Assembly: GCF_018691265.1 (NCBI RefSeq)
Contig: NW_024881278.1
Location: 2,294,001 to 2,358,000 of the forward strand
Reading direction: 5' to 3'
DNA: 64,000 nucleotides
Source of the DNA: Tyto alba
Taxonomy: Eukaryota > Chordata > Aves > Strigiformes > Tytonidae
Positions 37,051-49,951 of the stretch are shown piece by piece (the stretch's first letter is position 1; each line of letters starts with the position of its first letter). The notes below the pieces were generated by a model. The model worked only from the letters and a program-made list of their open reading frames with translations. It searched no databases and was not told where the DNA came from. The position numbers and the translations under genes were made by a program.

Positions 37051-38304
37051 GGTTGTTTTTGTTTAAATTAAACCCTTGCTATTCCTGGGGAGAATCAGAG
37101 GATGCAGTGCTATGCTCTTGTTTGCTTGTTTTATGGATGGCAACTGGTGTACAGCGCTGCCTACTTGCATTCAAGCATACATCACTTCATCACTCAGCAG
37201 CTCCAATAGCCACAGCTCTAGTAGCCACTCAGCTGAAGAGCCTCACAGCTGTGTGTGTATATTATACATCTGTACCTGTCTATACGTGTCTGTATGTATC
37301 TCCAAGTTTGCACTACCTGTGTGCAAGGCAGAAGTAGATTTTCAAGACCTTAGCAGGCAGTGTGAGGGAAATGTTTCCAGAGGAGGTCCACTCCTGTTGG
37401 ACAAACTCCCTAAACAGTAGATTCTCTTTTTTTAGCCCTCAGCAACACTTTCAGGGACGTTTATGGCCAGACTGTCAAAGCTGTTTAGCACCTGAAATAG
37501 TCAGTTTGCCTAGAAGCCCCGCTGCTAATTTTAGCGGCTAAATGAGAGCTGACCTCAATCATGCAAGGGAGCTCTTTGGAAAAGTCTGGCCACAAAGCTT
37601 TCATCTAAACTGACTGCTCCTCAGGCAGGCAGTAAATATCTTCTGACGCTGTCCTCCTACTTTTGTGCCCTAACATATGCAGTCTGCTTATTTATAGAAC
37701 ATGTGAGCTTCACACATGTCGGACTGAATCCCTCAGGACAGAGTCTCACTTGGTTTTGCACAGTGTGGCCAACGGTTTCTCCTAGCCCTGCTTGCTCTGC
37801 TGCTCACCTACCACGTAGGAGAGGGCAACAGGACCCAGCTAAATGCAAGTTCAAGAATATTTCTGGAAACAGTAACAGTTAACAAGAATAAAAGTAGGAG
37901 GGAAGCTGATGAGCAGAGTTTGTGGGCTCCGGGCCTACCACGCAGGAAGGGGAGCCGAGGGAAGATCCCAACGCCCCAGCAGCAGAAGTCATCCTTCAGC
38001 CACCTACAAGGATTGCATAATTTGGTAAGATATGCAGTGTGTTCCTGCCTTGATTAAGGGCTGGAAGATGCCAGGGTTAAACATCAGAGTCTATATCCAA
38101 AATACAGGATATTTAATGATGGAAACACATCCCCAAGTCCTATCCTTTTGCAGTCAGCTAAAATTCTACCAATGCTCAAAGAGTAAAAAAACAACCCCCA
38201 AACAAAAAAAACACCCACACCATGAACGAATTGTGCCCAGTTTGTGGAAATACCAAATAAATCATCAGAAACCTAAGTTAATGTTATTACATTTGGATAT
38301 TAGT

Positions 38305-38321
38305 AAAAAAAAAAAAAAAAA
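38305..38321. repeat. A17 homopolymer
   Basis: Uninterrupted run of 17 A, 47 bp upstream of LTR copy B and outside that element. Confidence 0.96.
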
Positions 38322-38368
38322 GTTTCTTCTTTTGGAGATACTTGCAATACCTTTTTGTATTCTACGTG

Positions 38369-39391
38369 TGTGCTGGGTTTGTGTGTGTGGTGGTGTTTTT
38401 AGTAGCAGGGGAGGGGGCTACAGAGGTGGCCCCCTGTGAGAAGCTTCTCGAAGCTCCCCCGGCTCCAAGTTGGACCTACTTCTGGCCAAGGCTGAGCCAA
38501 TTAGCGACGGTGGCTGCGTCTCTGTGAGAATACATTTAAGAAGGAGAACCTGAGAGGAGGAGTTGGAATTGTGAAAAGGAGTTACGAGAAGGACACTTAT
38601 GTGAACAACCAGGTCAGTAGAAGAAAAGAGGGGGGGGTGGAGGGCGGAGGCAGTGTGCCAGGGCAGAGAACTCCCCTTTATCCTGTGGTGAGATGGAAGG
38701 CTGTCCCCTGCCACCCATGGGCGTCCATGGTGGAGCAGATGCCCACCTGCGGCCCATGGAGGACCCCATGCTGCAGCAGGCAGCTTCTCCTGAAGGAGGC
38801 TGGGACTCTGAGGGGAGAAGCAGCCCCCGCTGTTGTGGTTTGGTGCTGGGAGGACTGCAACACGTGGGGGTGACCCACGCCGGAGCAGCATGGGAATGGC
38901 TGCCTCCCGTGGGGAGGACTCACACTGGAGAAAGTTTGTGAAGGATTGTCTCTAGTGAGAGGGGAGCCATGTGAAGCAGGGGAGGAATGCAAGGAGTTCC
39001 ACCCCACCCCGAGGTGGAAGAGGTGGCAGGACTGACCTCACCCCCCCATTCCCTGCCCCCTCTGGGGGAGTACGTAGAGAGATTGGGAGCAAAGCTGAGC
39101 CAGGGAAGAAGGAAAGAAGCAGGGGGAATGTGTTTTTAAGGTGTGGTAATGCTTCTCACTGTCCTACTCTGTCTGTTCTGTGGCGGTGGTGTTAGTGTCT
39201 GAATTAAATTTATGTTCTTTTTTCTTCCCCTAAAGAGTCAGTCCATGACCATAACAGGTGAATCACTGCTCCCTATCCTCATCTCAATTCCTGAGCCTTT
39301 TGCATTATTTTTTCTGTCCCAGTCCTAAGAGGGAAGGGGTGAGTGAACAGCTGCGTGGTGCTCAGTTACTCTCTGAACTCAAACAGTGACA
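38369..39391 (+). mobile_element. diverged LTR of the same ERVL-type family (copy B)
   Basis: It begins TGTGCTGGGTTTG and ends GTGACA, collinear with copy A along its full length: the CTTCTCGAAGCT block, the TTTAAG promoter region, the CTTCTCACTGTCCTACTCT block and the GGCTGCGTGGTG-like 3' part. It is 1023 bp, about 55 bp shorter than copy A. The bases flanking it, ACGTG and GTGTG, match at only three of five positions. They could be a decayed 5-bp target duplication (both differences are transitions, one at a CpG) but do not prove the ends. No internal retroviral region adjoins it, so it is a probable solo LTR. It has the same orientation as copy A, 13.4 kb away. Confidence 0.85.
39203..39208 (+). 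promoter_or_regulatory. poly(A) signal variant in LTR copy B
   Basis: ATTAAA, a known functional variant of AATAAA, lies in the 3' part of the LTR just before a T-rich block, where an R-region poly(A) signal is expected. The aligned site in copy A (about 24785-24795) is degenerate. Confidence 0.4.
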
Positions 39392-39731
39392 GTGTGCAAT
39401 AACATAAATTAATATAGACAAAATCAACATGGAAATGCATAAGCCTCCATGTAAGAATAGAAACACTACTTTTTGCAGGTGCAAAAAATTGAGCTGAGGT
39501 GCTTAACTACAGAGAAGAGTAGTCATCATCATGTAAGCCTCCCTCCTCTTCAGATGTAGGCAGGGAAGAAAATTCCCTTCGTGTAAGGCCACAGTGCATT
39601 CTGGTGGGCACCGAGCCCTCAGACAGTTCAATCAACACATAAATAAGCCCTAATTGGCATTCCCAAATGCTTTGAAATTATATTGCCTGCTGCTGGCACT
39701 CCAAAAGGTATGCCTCTGGAGAAATAAGAGG

Positions 39732-39746
39732 AAAAAAAAAAAAAAA
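39732..39746. repeat. A15 homopolymer
   Basis: Uninterrupted run of 15 A. Confidence 0.96.
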
Positions 39747-40935
39747 TCAAAGACCATTTGCAATTAGATGCAACAACACCATACCCAACTGTTGTGTGTC
39801 AGGATAAAATAACACCAGCCAAAATGGCAAATGCCTTTTGGTTTGTCAGGAATTGAATGTGTAAGCACCAAGCAAGCGATTATTACAGACTCTGATCAGT
39901 GAAGCAGACAATCATTTGCCTTGTTATCTTGCTGCCTGCCCATGTGAACAGCATCAAACAACTATTAAAAGACACTCCGCTCTCCCCCAAAGGGAACACT
40001 GGTGGTGAGTATCTGAAAACCTCCTCATTAACAAGCTAACCTTTGAGACTGGTGAGAAGATAAGGCATTTACCAGCTACTATATCAATAATTATGGAAAA
40101 GAAAATCGTAGCTCATTGTCTATCCCAGTAGGGGGGAGAAATAAATAACTCGGGCACGGTTCACACCATGCCTATGGTGAGCATCCCTTCCATGGCATCT
40201 CCCAGCCATGGCCAACAGCTGCCAAAAAAAGGCAATTAACCATAGACCTGCTCAATACAGGGGTGACATATTTGGAAATTACGCCAAAGCGCTTCTGCTG
40301 GCAATAGGTGGCTCTGTGGCACACACCCTCAGAGACCTCTAAACACCCTGGTAAAAAGTGGCCTGAAAGGCCACACACGTGGATGGGTAGTGGTGTCAGG
40401 GCTGAAGCACTCAAACATGATGATTTTCATCCTCTGGAGCTGCAAGATTTCCCCAAGGCCCTTTGAACACCTAGGTTTGGGGACCCAGTTTTAAGCAGAA
40501 TGTCTGATAGTAACTCAAATCCCTGTTCCTGATATTGCTCCCTCCTGTGTCACCCTAGAGGCCTTAAATACCTAATTATGCTTTGGCATACAGCCACCCA
40601 ACCTTGTTATGGGTGTAAATCCTGCTCCCGTTTACAGCTTAACTCTGTTTTGTCTCCAGCCTCATTGCAAGGAAGGAGGAAGGGTACAGCTGAGCCTGCA
40701 CCAGGCTCCCCAGAGTTTGCTATCCTACTCAGGCACAGCCTTTACATCAAACTACCAGTTATCTTTTCAATTAATTGTAGGTATCATAGTGGTTGACAGG
40801 ACAGTCTTACTACCAAGGGATAATTTAATATGACTAAACCATAATCAAAGTGTTAATAGCCTCAGAATTTAATCTATGCAGAAGAAGTAGGATTTATAAA
40901 AGGGAAAGGACTACCAAGGCTAAGATGAATAATGT

Positions 40936-40989
40936 TAGTTGTACTATTACAGCTAGTTGTAATAGTATAATTAGTTGTGATATCCAGAA
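40936..40989. repeat. three-unit 18-bp tandem repeat with inverted arms
   Basis: TAGTTGT recurs at exactly 18-bp spacing (40936, 40954, 40972). The rest of each unit is only partly conserved. Inside it, TACTATTAC (40942-40950) and GTAATAGTA (40959-40967) form a perfect 9-bp inverted repeat with an 8-base loop. Confidence 0.8.
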
Positions 40990-41395
40990 ATAAAAATTAC
41001 ACTGCTTTGAGTACCAGGATGTGTGCCAAAAAGGAGCAGTTAGTCACAGAGGTGAGGAACAGTTATACAGTCCATTATCTCATAAGCCACAAAGCTCAGG
41101 AATGAATCCTAACATGTCACAGGAAAATTGAGACTCTGCATTTTACAGCAATACATAGCTTTTAATTTTAGCCCTTGAACCAGATCCTTTCTGATTAGCG
41201 GTATGCCATCCTTTTCCGTTTCCACTCTGAACTGAGTTTGGAGATGGTTATCCTCAGAAGCCCTCCTGGCTGCTAATAACCCCCCAGCTGAGCTTCACTT
41301 TGCCTTCAGGCATGGCCAGGCTGTGGCAGAGCCAGCCCAGCCCTGGCATCTCAACCTGCTCCCTTCCTCCCACCCTCACCCCAGTCTTGTGGAGG

Positions 41396-41410
41396 AAAAA
41401 AAAAAAAAAA
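41396..41410. repeat. A15 homopolymer
   Basis: Uninterrupted run of 15 A. Confidence 0.96.
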
Positions 41411-41705
41411 CAAACCTCCGAACCCGCACCAAAACACATCAAAACTCAGCCTTTTTCTGCTTTTTCCTTGCAGGGCGAAGAGGACTGGTGATGGTTTGGC
41501 TTGCCTCCATCAACAGGTGCTGCTTCCTCCCGGGTTTAGGCAGCTTCTGCTGCTCCCTGGCTCCGCGGTCAGGGCCAAACAGTTTAATCTGGTAACATGC
41601 TTCTAAACCCAAAGTGCAGAAGGCATCAATAAAGCTAGTATTCAGCATCATAATGTGTAATCAAGAAGCTATAGAAAAGCAAAAAGTGATGTGACTGAGA
41701 ATCAC

Positions 41706-41725
41706 TTTTTTTTTTTTTTTTTTTT
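41706..41725. repeat. T20 homopolymer
   Basis: Uninterrupted run of 20 T. Confidence 0.97.
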
Positions 41726-42091
41726 AATAAATTATGACAGCAGCCAGTTTTTACCATCTCATTGTTACTCACTCATATGACAGATGCAGCAGCAATTGCT
41801 TCAGCTGGTAGGCAATTTTTGAAAAAGTACTTTGAATAACCTCTATTTAAAAAAAAAAAAAATTTAAAACCATTTCCTGCTTTTAGGCAGCAATAAAGAA
41901 AGTAAATGCTTTTTCAGGTTGTGCTTATCCTTTCCTCCTTCATTTCCTCCTACGTACTTTCTTTTCTTCCTCTTCTCTCAGTGTCAAAAGAAAAAGAAAA
42001 AAAAAGTGTGCTTATAAAGGAGGAAAACTGGTAAAGAAAAGATAACTCTCTCTAGGGAAAACAGGCAGGAAGAAGAGAACAGAAGTTGTGA

Positions 42092-42117
42092 TTTTTTTTA
42101 AAAAAAAAAAAAAAAAA
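42092..42117. repeat. T8A18 block
   Basis: Eight T followed directly by eighteen A. The first 16 bases are self-complementary. Confidence 0.96.
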
Positions 42118-42339
42118 GGGAATCACCTGGTATTGAGATAACTGAAATTTTTGTCCTCTTCTCACACACACACATCCACTCCACCCCCTTTTCTTCCCGG
42201 TCCTGGCTGACTTGCACCTTCTGGCAGGCACGTAGGTGCCTGTTTTGCTGCTGAGGGCTGCGGTTCCTCAGGACGGAGTCACCAGAAATGATGCTCCCAG
42301 GAGATGTTTTGTGTAGGGATAAAATGAGCAGCAAAGGCA

Positions 42340-42660
42340 GGCTTCGCTGCCCCTTCCCCTTGCGCTGCTCCCCTCGCTCACACAGTCATTTTGCCGCAGC
42401 AATGCTGCAGGCTTGCCAGCGCTATATTCCAGGTGTTTAATATATTGGGAAAGACGCTACTTAATGCAGCTGGGGAAGTACTGCCCCGAATATGCACGGG
42501 AGCCCTGGCGCAGAGGCAATTAAACACTCCAGGCTGCACATGCTCACACAATTACCTTTTGTGACTGTCACTAAATAAACGCCGCACTGAGCCAATAAAT
42601 CTTACAATGGCCTCATTTTTCTAGCGATGACGCCTCAGGCAAGGCCTGCGTGGCCCAGAA
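42340..42660. promoter_or_regulatory. possible regulatory element with retained CpGs
   Basis: About 13 CpGs occur in 320 bp of otherwise mixed composition, interleaved with AT-rich motifs (for example around 42565-42620). CpG retention in DNA that is not GC-rich can mark constrained regulatory sequence. Only comparison with other birds can show this. Confidence 0.2.
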
Positions 42661-42913
42661 AGGAAAAAAGGTTAACTTTTTCTGAAATTCCCTAATCCTG
42701 CTTATCTGCTTCTTCTCCCTAAACATCTGCCAGCCTCAAACACCTGTTATAAATATCAGTTTGTCTTGTGGTGTTTCCTGGAGTCTATCAGCAAACTGAG
42801 CAATTAGTATTGTCAGTGAATCATTCATTAACTGAACTATTCAGTTTCAGCTAACCCAGGACTAACTCTGTGTTTAATTCCTAATTCCTATCTGGCAAGA
42901 TCAAATCAATCTC

Positions 42914-42935
42914 AAAAAAAAAAAAAAAAAAAAAA
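42914..42935. repeat. A22 homopolymer
   Basis: Uninterrupted run of 22 A. Confidence 0.97.
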
Positions 42936-44564
42936 GAGAGACCATAGGTAAATATCAAAGATCAATAGGTAATATATGAAAACCTTAATTAAAATCTTAT
43001 CTGAATGCCAACAAAAAACATGAAGTAAAAGGGAGGAGATTATTTCACATCAGGTCCTGTGCTTTCTCCCCAGTTCAACACTGGCACAACTTGAGTACAT
43101 GGTGAAAGGATCAGAGTAAATTTTTGGTTTCAGGAGAAAGGCTGTCTCCCTCCCCACCCGGCAGAGACCCCATGCAGGCAATGCCCCTTCAAGGATGAAG
43201 AGTGACTGCACAAAAGTGGCATTTTCCTGCATGTTTTCCCCCGTGAATTTGGAGCTGCAGCTCCTGACCTTACTGGCAAGGAGGTAATTTTACTGCTGGC
43301 TGTTCTTGTTATCTGTGCAGAAGCTTTGTAGCTATTAAAGGGGGAGAAAGAGCTAGTTCCCTCTTGTGTATCATCAGCAGAAGTAAATAACATCTATGCA
43401 TCTCTGCCGTGCAAACCAGAGAGTAATTAGGGGGAACTGCTCAGGGTATTAAGTTGACGAGCTGATATCTGTTCCTACCCTCCAAGGTTCAGGCCCCATG
43501 CTGTACTCTATTCCTCCTATGGCTTTTAACACCATTAGGCCAGCAAGAACATGAGACAAAGAAAGCAAAAGCGCTATTGCTAATTTTAAGGTATGTGCAG
43601 ATACACCGCTTCCAACAATATCAAGGCCAAACAGATACATCAAGAAGTTAATTTCTATCAAGGCCAAGGATGAAAAAGAGAAAGGAAAAAAAATACAGTT
43701 TTATCAAATTGATAGAGCCGATCTTGATGTGAGCCTTCAGGCAGGTGTTGTTGGCAGGAAAGCTCATGGGCTTGGTCTGTAGGAGATCTGTAAACACCAT
43801 CAAGTTTGGGTGCTGCCCAGAAACCTGAGGCAGCAAAGCTATCTCCCCAAGACATACCAGCCAGGCAGTGCTGTCCTGCTCATGAGCGCCAAGCTGACAT
43901 CCCTACAACAAAGAAGAGACCTTGGTGGTAGGTGTAAACAGGAAAAGGATTAACTTTAGAAAGTCCTCCTGACTTTCCTACCCTCCCATTCCCTTGCCCT
44001 ACACCCTATTTATGCCACCTTATACCAGTTGCTTCCCTCTTGCCGTTCCCCTCACCCAAGGGCTCCTTCCCCCACCTGAATTCTTTTTAATACATTAGCT
44101 CCTTCCCACCTCAGTCACTTGGAAAGTGCCTCGGTGCAGTGACACGTCTCCGCGGGGCAGACGGCAACCCTCGGGGACCTTAACAGAGACTTCATACCCC
44201 GCAGGTGCCGGGAGCTGCTCTTTCTTACCTCCCTCTCCGGGCTTTTCAGACCTCCTTACCAAACCATGCCATGCTGTTTTGCTCACCGGGATGACTCAAG
44301 ACATCATACACAAGCAGTGGGCTTCCCTGGTACTTCTGCTATCTGGCAGGAGTTTCTTTAAGTTCAAATGCAGAGCTGTTACCCTAACCACACATGTGCG
44401 TTGATGGGACTGCGCACAATGCGCTGCTCTGTGCTTTTCCATCAGTGCAAATAAACATCAGCTTGGTTACAGCAAATGGGCTGCTTCTTCTTCTTCAAAA
44501 AAGACAATTTACTGTAATAGCTTCTGGTTTAGAACAAAGCTTAAAGCCACTAACTTATTTTTGG

Positions 44565-44587
44565 AAAAAAAAAAAAAAAAAAAAAAA
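44565..44587. repeat. A23 homopolymer
   Basis: Uninterrupted run of 23 A. Confidence 0.97.
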
Positions 44588-45593
44588 GTGACTTACAAGC
44601 ATTGTACAATGAGAGCTTTCACAATGCTAAAAATTTGTTTTGTCTCCAGCTTTCCTACTTATGCCGTGTTTCTCCCAGAGCCAGGGAGGGTGCACAGGAG
44701 TCCTTCTGATTGTGGCTGGCTGTGAGGCCAGAAGTGGGTGGCATTTGCACAGGAGGTTACCCAGCCTCTGAACCCTTGGCACCAGCGATGCACAAGCACC
44801 GTGGGCTGATTCACACCCAGACTGTCGGACTGCAGCTTTGGCTCCAAACACCCACCTGCTTCTCAATGTCACTGCTGCATTTGCAGTGCCAGTTGTTACA
44901 AAACTCTTTTCAACTGAGCTGTGGGGACACGAGTGCTCCTGGAGGAACTGTAGACCGCTGCATCCTCTAGATTGGAAAGCAGCATGTGGGTTACCTGATG
45001 TGCTGTCTTTGTCCTAACCCCATCCTTTGCTTTAGGGGCTAATGGCCCCCAAAGCAATTTTTTATCATGCATGTGCATGAGATAGCCCAGCTCTTTGAGT
45101 ATCCCCTGCTTTTTTTCCCCCTAGATCCTGGATTGATGCTCTCACTGTGCAAGCCTGCAGCCAGGCAGGAGCCAGCCCCATATCCAAATCTCCTTTTTTT
45201 TATGCTGACTCCCATTGCACTGGGCTGGAAACTGCCAGCAAAGCAAAAGAAGGAGGGCAGAGGCATTAGCATCCTCTACACATCTGTCCCACTGCCCAGC
45301 TCTCAGTTGCAGGTGAGGCTGAAGCCAAAAGACCTAATGAAACAGAGAAGAACAACTACACTCCTGACATAAAAGGCACGGCGAGCTTTCATCTTCTGAG
45401 AGGTTAAAAATAAACAGTTTAGCTTTCAGCAAAGTGGTCTGATTAGAGGCAAAGAAAACTACACTGATTTCCATGGAAATGGAATATTTTGTTGCTGCTA
45501 CTTGATCTTGTTGAAATGTATTAAGAACACAAAAGAGTGCAATTTCAATATCTGGAGAGTGCTAGTATATTTTAAAATTTTAAATTAAATTGA

Positions 45594-45609
45594 TTTCTTT
45601 TAAAAGAAA
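45594..45609. repeat. 16-bp perfect palindrome
   Basis: TTTCTTTTAAAAGAAA, self-complementary over its full length, within a very AT-rich block. Confidence 0.9.
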
Positions 45610-48600
45610 GCTGGCTGATTTTAGTTTCTTAATTAGTTCATTACCACTGGAAATGGAGCATGCTCTTGTAAGTTTATAGCAGAATATTGTAGAAGTATAG
45701 AAACAGCTGCAACCCGCAAGAGAAGACATAGGCAATATCTGTACAGACAAATCAGGGACTTAAGATCCACTATGTCCTTTATTTCCTCTCTAAAAAGAGC
45801 AAAGAACTGGTCTTTTAAATCATAAATCTTGTTAAATTTAAACCAATTAGAAAAGAGATACCAATTTCTCTACAGAAGAAGGATCGATCCCTAAATTTTG
45901 TTCATTTCCTTTAACGTGTAGGAATACTTCGTAAGAATAGGTCCTGCCTACGCACGCTCTGGATGCAAAATAACTCCGTTAGTTTGAGTTCTTATCTCAT
46001 TACTGTGGTACATATCTCCACAGGGAGGTTTCTTTCAAATGAGCTGTGTCCTATTTCAGTCTAACCCAGATAGTAACAAAATAATCACCCAAAATAGAGC
46101 ACCATTGTCATGACCTTCTCTGTGATAAATACTAAGTACAGGTGTGAACAAAATTCTGCTTTGCTAGGGCAGTTGTTATGTTTATAAACTTGCCCCAGGA
46201 TAGGATCTTCTCTATTTCAACACATACCAATGGGAGGCTGCCACAGCAAGGCCCAACTGAAATAAATTTTCTAACAAACAAACATTAAAAAAAAAATCCC
46301 AAATCTTTGCTCTTAGTTAAAATAATACAGTGCAATGTTAACAAGACAAAAAAAAAATATTCAATTTTTTCTTCCATTTCCTTAAAGTGAAACTTCAACA
46401 GAAGCGATAAACTCTTTAGGTTTTCTTTTTGTCCGTGTGATATTCTTTTGACAGAAGTATTATCTTATTGTAATTTTAGCTGTCAGAGCAACTTGGGCTT
46501 CTAACCAAAAGGCTGCTGTACTTTTCGTCTGTACATTATGCTTTCCTACATGCTTGCAACTGGTCCGTGCTCTGGTTCCAGTAGTCATAACTTGGGAAAG
46601 AAACTAGAGCCAGGAAAGATTTGCCCACAAACCACAGATAACCTCAGCCTGATTTAGGGCAGCTTTCCATTGCAGACTAGTCGCATTAGATATTGATCAG
46701 GATAAATAATCATCGATACTGAGGCTCAAGGGGCCTTTTTTTCCTTTCAGTATAATGGCCTCATGAAACCAATCCTGTTGCTTTGTGCTACACTGAAGCC
46801 CTTGCTTGGCTAAGGTTTATTACACATTTAATATGAAAGATTGTTCATGAAAACATTTAGGAGTGCCTCCACAAAGAGATGCGGTCACTGTAATACGTAA
46901 TTTCTGGTGCCTGAGAATTTTCATAGCCCCAACCCAGGTGTCAGAGCTCTTCACTGAACGTACAGGGGGAACGCCAAAACCCAGCAGCTATGGCAGCTGC
47001 TCAGTAAGAAACAGTGATGAGGCGAGTAAGACATAGGTCCCATTCCTGGATGTAATTAGGTGGCTATGGCTAATGAGAAATCAGAGAGAGCCTATTAACT
47101 GCGGAGCCTGGTGAGTAGAGCAGTCGCCAAGGAGATGGGGGAACTGTTTGCAAACAACGACCTGGGTAAGGGTATACATACCCTATTATGGCCATTACAG
47201 AATTCTTCCTTTTTTGCCTTATCTTTCCTGCTTACAGACACTTTTTACTATTTCCTGATGATTCTCACTTCTCAAATAGGCTAATACTACACTTTCACAG
47301 GCTGGGTCAGCTAAAACCTCCTCAGCGTTAGTTACTCGCAGCCACATGGATTCTCTGTGCAGACTTAATTGCATTAAGGACTGGATTTAAGAGCAGCAGA
47401 TCAATGCTCAGGAGAGTTGTTAGGGTGAAATACAGAGACATCCATCCACAGATGAAAGGAAGAACACCATGTAATAATGACAGAAAAGGAAATCATCAGC
47501 TATATTTTCATTCACAGTGCTGTGCGTGGCAAAAAAAAAAAAAATGGTGTATTCAGTTCACCACTTTAGTAATTTTGCTTTTAACAATATCTGAATTTGT
47601 ATTCAACCAGCAGACCCCATTAAGTGAAGTATTTTTCAGACACTTGGTGGTTTTGACTGCTTATGTATCTTTCTGTTCCTGACCAAATACCTTTCTGCTT
47701 CACTGCTTGCAGGAAGATCACCTGAGGACAGCAGAGCAGAGCTTGCCAGCCCCAAACAAAGAATTAGGTATGCATCATCAACTCCTACGTACAGTCCTTC
47801 TTTGTATATTATTTTCCCCTTTATATCGCCTTTCACCTTTATATTTATGTACAGACCATGATGCATTTTATCTAGCTAGTTTGGGCTTCGCCGTCCCTTG
47901 CGCTACCCACTTCGTGCAGCTTAACTGAGTGTGTTGGTTATTCCTGTGCAGTTTTTACTGTTGCAATTGGACATCCTCATTTCACTGTTGCAATCAAGTT
48001 GAGAGGCATTGTCATTTGGATGGTGATAAACAGGAGCCTCCTTGCCACTTTAAATGGTTAGTCAGGGAAATTTTAAATGAGGCACTAATGCATAACCTCC
48101 AGCACATACAGACAGAGTAACCACTCCTTTGTCACGCTGAGATTTTTTAAAAGCTAAAACCCTCTCGAAATAAGTCCATGCTTATTTCTACCGAAGTAAT
48201 GAGAATTCATTTAGACCATCCTGAAATGAATTCAGATTCAATAAGGGTCATGGCCTGATGAAGAGGTGCACCTTCGCTGTGCAGAGGAATCCAGCTTGCT
48301 TAGGAGCCTGCAAAAGCCACGGATCTGCAGGTGGGAGGTTAGTCTCAAACAGCCTGATTCATCAATAAATACAAAATCTTCCTCAAACCTTTCAGATACC
48401 AGCACTTCAGAGGCTCTGAGAACAGATTAGCTGCCTTCATTATGAACTCTTTTTTAAAAGAAACCTCAAATCACCCTATCTTGCCCCAATCAGTCTCTGT
48501 TTTTGACCACAGTTATGTGTAGCACAGAGCTATTTACCTATTTATTTAGTGTAGCTGGGGGACCAGCGGGCTGTAGTTAAAAGTGTGGTGCAGGTTTTGG

Positions 48601-49918
48601 GGGTGCTCAGACATGGGCAGCACCAGCTGAGCCCTGTGAGTTTGCAGCTCCCCCGCTCCCTCCTTCCTACTTTGAGACAAGAAGGGACTGAGCGATGGAT
48701 GACCCCCCCGGGACACTGGCCAGGACTGGATTTCCCTGCCTTTCCTTCAAGCATTAGAGAGGCGGGAGGAAAAGGACTTCTCTTAGATGGTGGACAGTGT
48801 CTGTCCCTACCACCATGGTTGCTTTTAGCCCAATTTCTCAAGAGCAAGAGTGAATTTGGCTTCCTATTTCTTACCATTCTCATAGGAAAGCTACAAATAA
48901 ATAGTATTTAGGTCAGCAGGATCACATTTCTAAGCCATAAATCAAATCCAACAGACCTTGAACGGTTATTTGTAGCTTGCAGACCACAACTTTGAATGTA
49001 CTGTGAATCCTGATGCTGAACTGCTGGATTTTGCTTCTGCGGCATGTAGAAGGCTAATCAGCAAACTGCCCCGGCCCCAGAGGGGTCTGTCATCTGCCAC
49101 GATGACGCACAGTGTGCTGACACACGTTCAACAGCAAACAGCATATGCAGCACTTTGTTCACAAAGTCCCAGTTTCTGTCAAAGAAAATTGCATTAAGTA
49201 AATGATACCACCGAGTTGCTGCTGTGTTCCCTGTGTGCGGGACTTCTAGTCTCCTGCGTGTGAGACTGGCTTCATGTCTTACACCCCTATGTTTTGTCCT
49301 CGTTACACATAGTCATTTTATTTCACCGGCTGTATTGCCCTTCCCTTTGACTCCCCAACTCCTCTTATGTGATGCTTTGTGCCACTCTTGAAGACAAAGT
49401 CTGGTGAGCATCTTTTCAGTTAGGCAAGGACTTCCCCTTCCTGCACATGACCAGATTTTCAAAACAGAAATAAAATGAGCTTCTGCCTGAGAGACAAAAT
49501 AGTCTCCATGTATAGGAAATAACAATTCTCATAAAGAATGAGAAGCTGGACATGCTCCCTTAAAAGTTGGTGAAATATTTGTCCTTTGGTTAACATCGGA
49601 AGACATGGGTTTGACACACATTACTGGTGAATCCACTAAAATAAACTTTCCACAGAAGGCCACCACCGTGCAAATGCTTACATTCGGGGGTAAATATTAC
49701 ACAAAAATTGCAACATGCTCACATGCATAACATTTCGCGTAGTCAACATGTGCTAGAGTTGCTCCCATTTGAAGTAAGTCAAACCATGACCTGTAGATCT
49801 TTCCTTTTCATGCTGTGCTTCACCTTCTGCGCTGTATTATTTACGTCTGGGTTCTTCTCAGTGCAGACTGCTTGGCAGTTTAAAGAGAGCATTAATTGCT
49901 ACTGAAATGAAAAAGGAC

Positions 49919-49946
<28 letters not shown>
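49919..49946. repeat. A28 homopolymer
   Basis: Uninterrupted run of 28 A. Confidence 0.97.

Positions 49947-49951
<5 letters not shown>

Larger units (their letters stand above)
28919..38304. other. non-coding stretch
   Basis: No supported gene and no recognised transposon body. Open frames reach at most about 150 codons and overlap on opposite strands (for example near 32900-33380). A GC-richer patch lies at 31830-32010. T-rich simple sequence lies at 36304-36374 and 37031-37050. The rest is ordinary AT-rich DNA. Confidence 0.6.
39392..42339. other. non-coding stretch
   Basis: No supported gene. It contains A15 runs at 39732-39746 and 41396-41410, T20 at 41706-41725, A14 at 41849-41862 and a T8A18 block at 42092-42117. 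A short 18-bp tandem repeat lies at 40936-40978. Confidence 0.6.

Noticed and set aside
38418..39195. Open frames of up to 157 codons on both strands
   Set aside because: They lie inside LTR copy B and are explained by its GC-rich composition.
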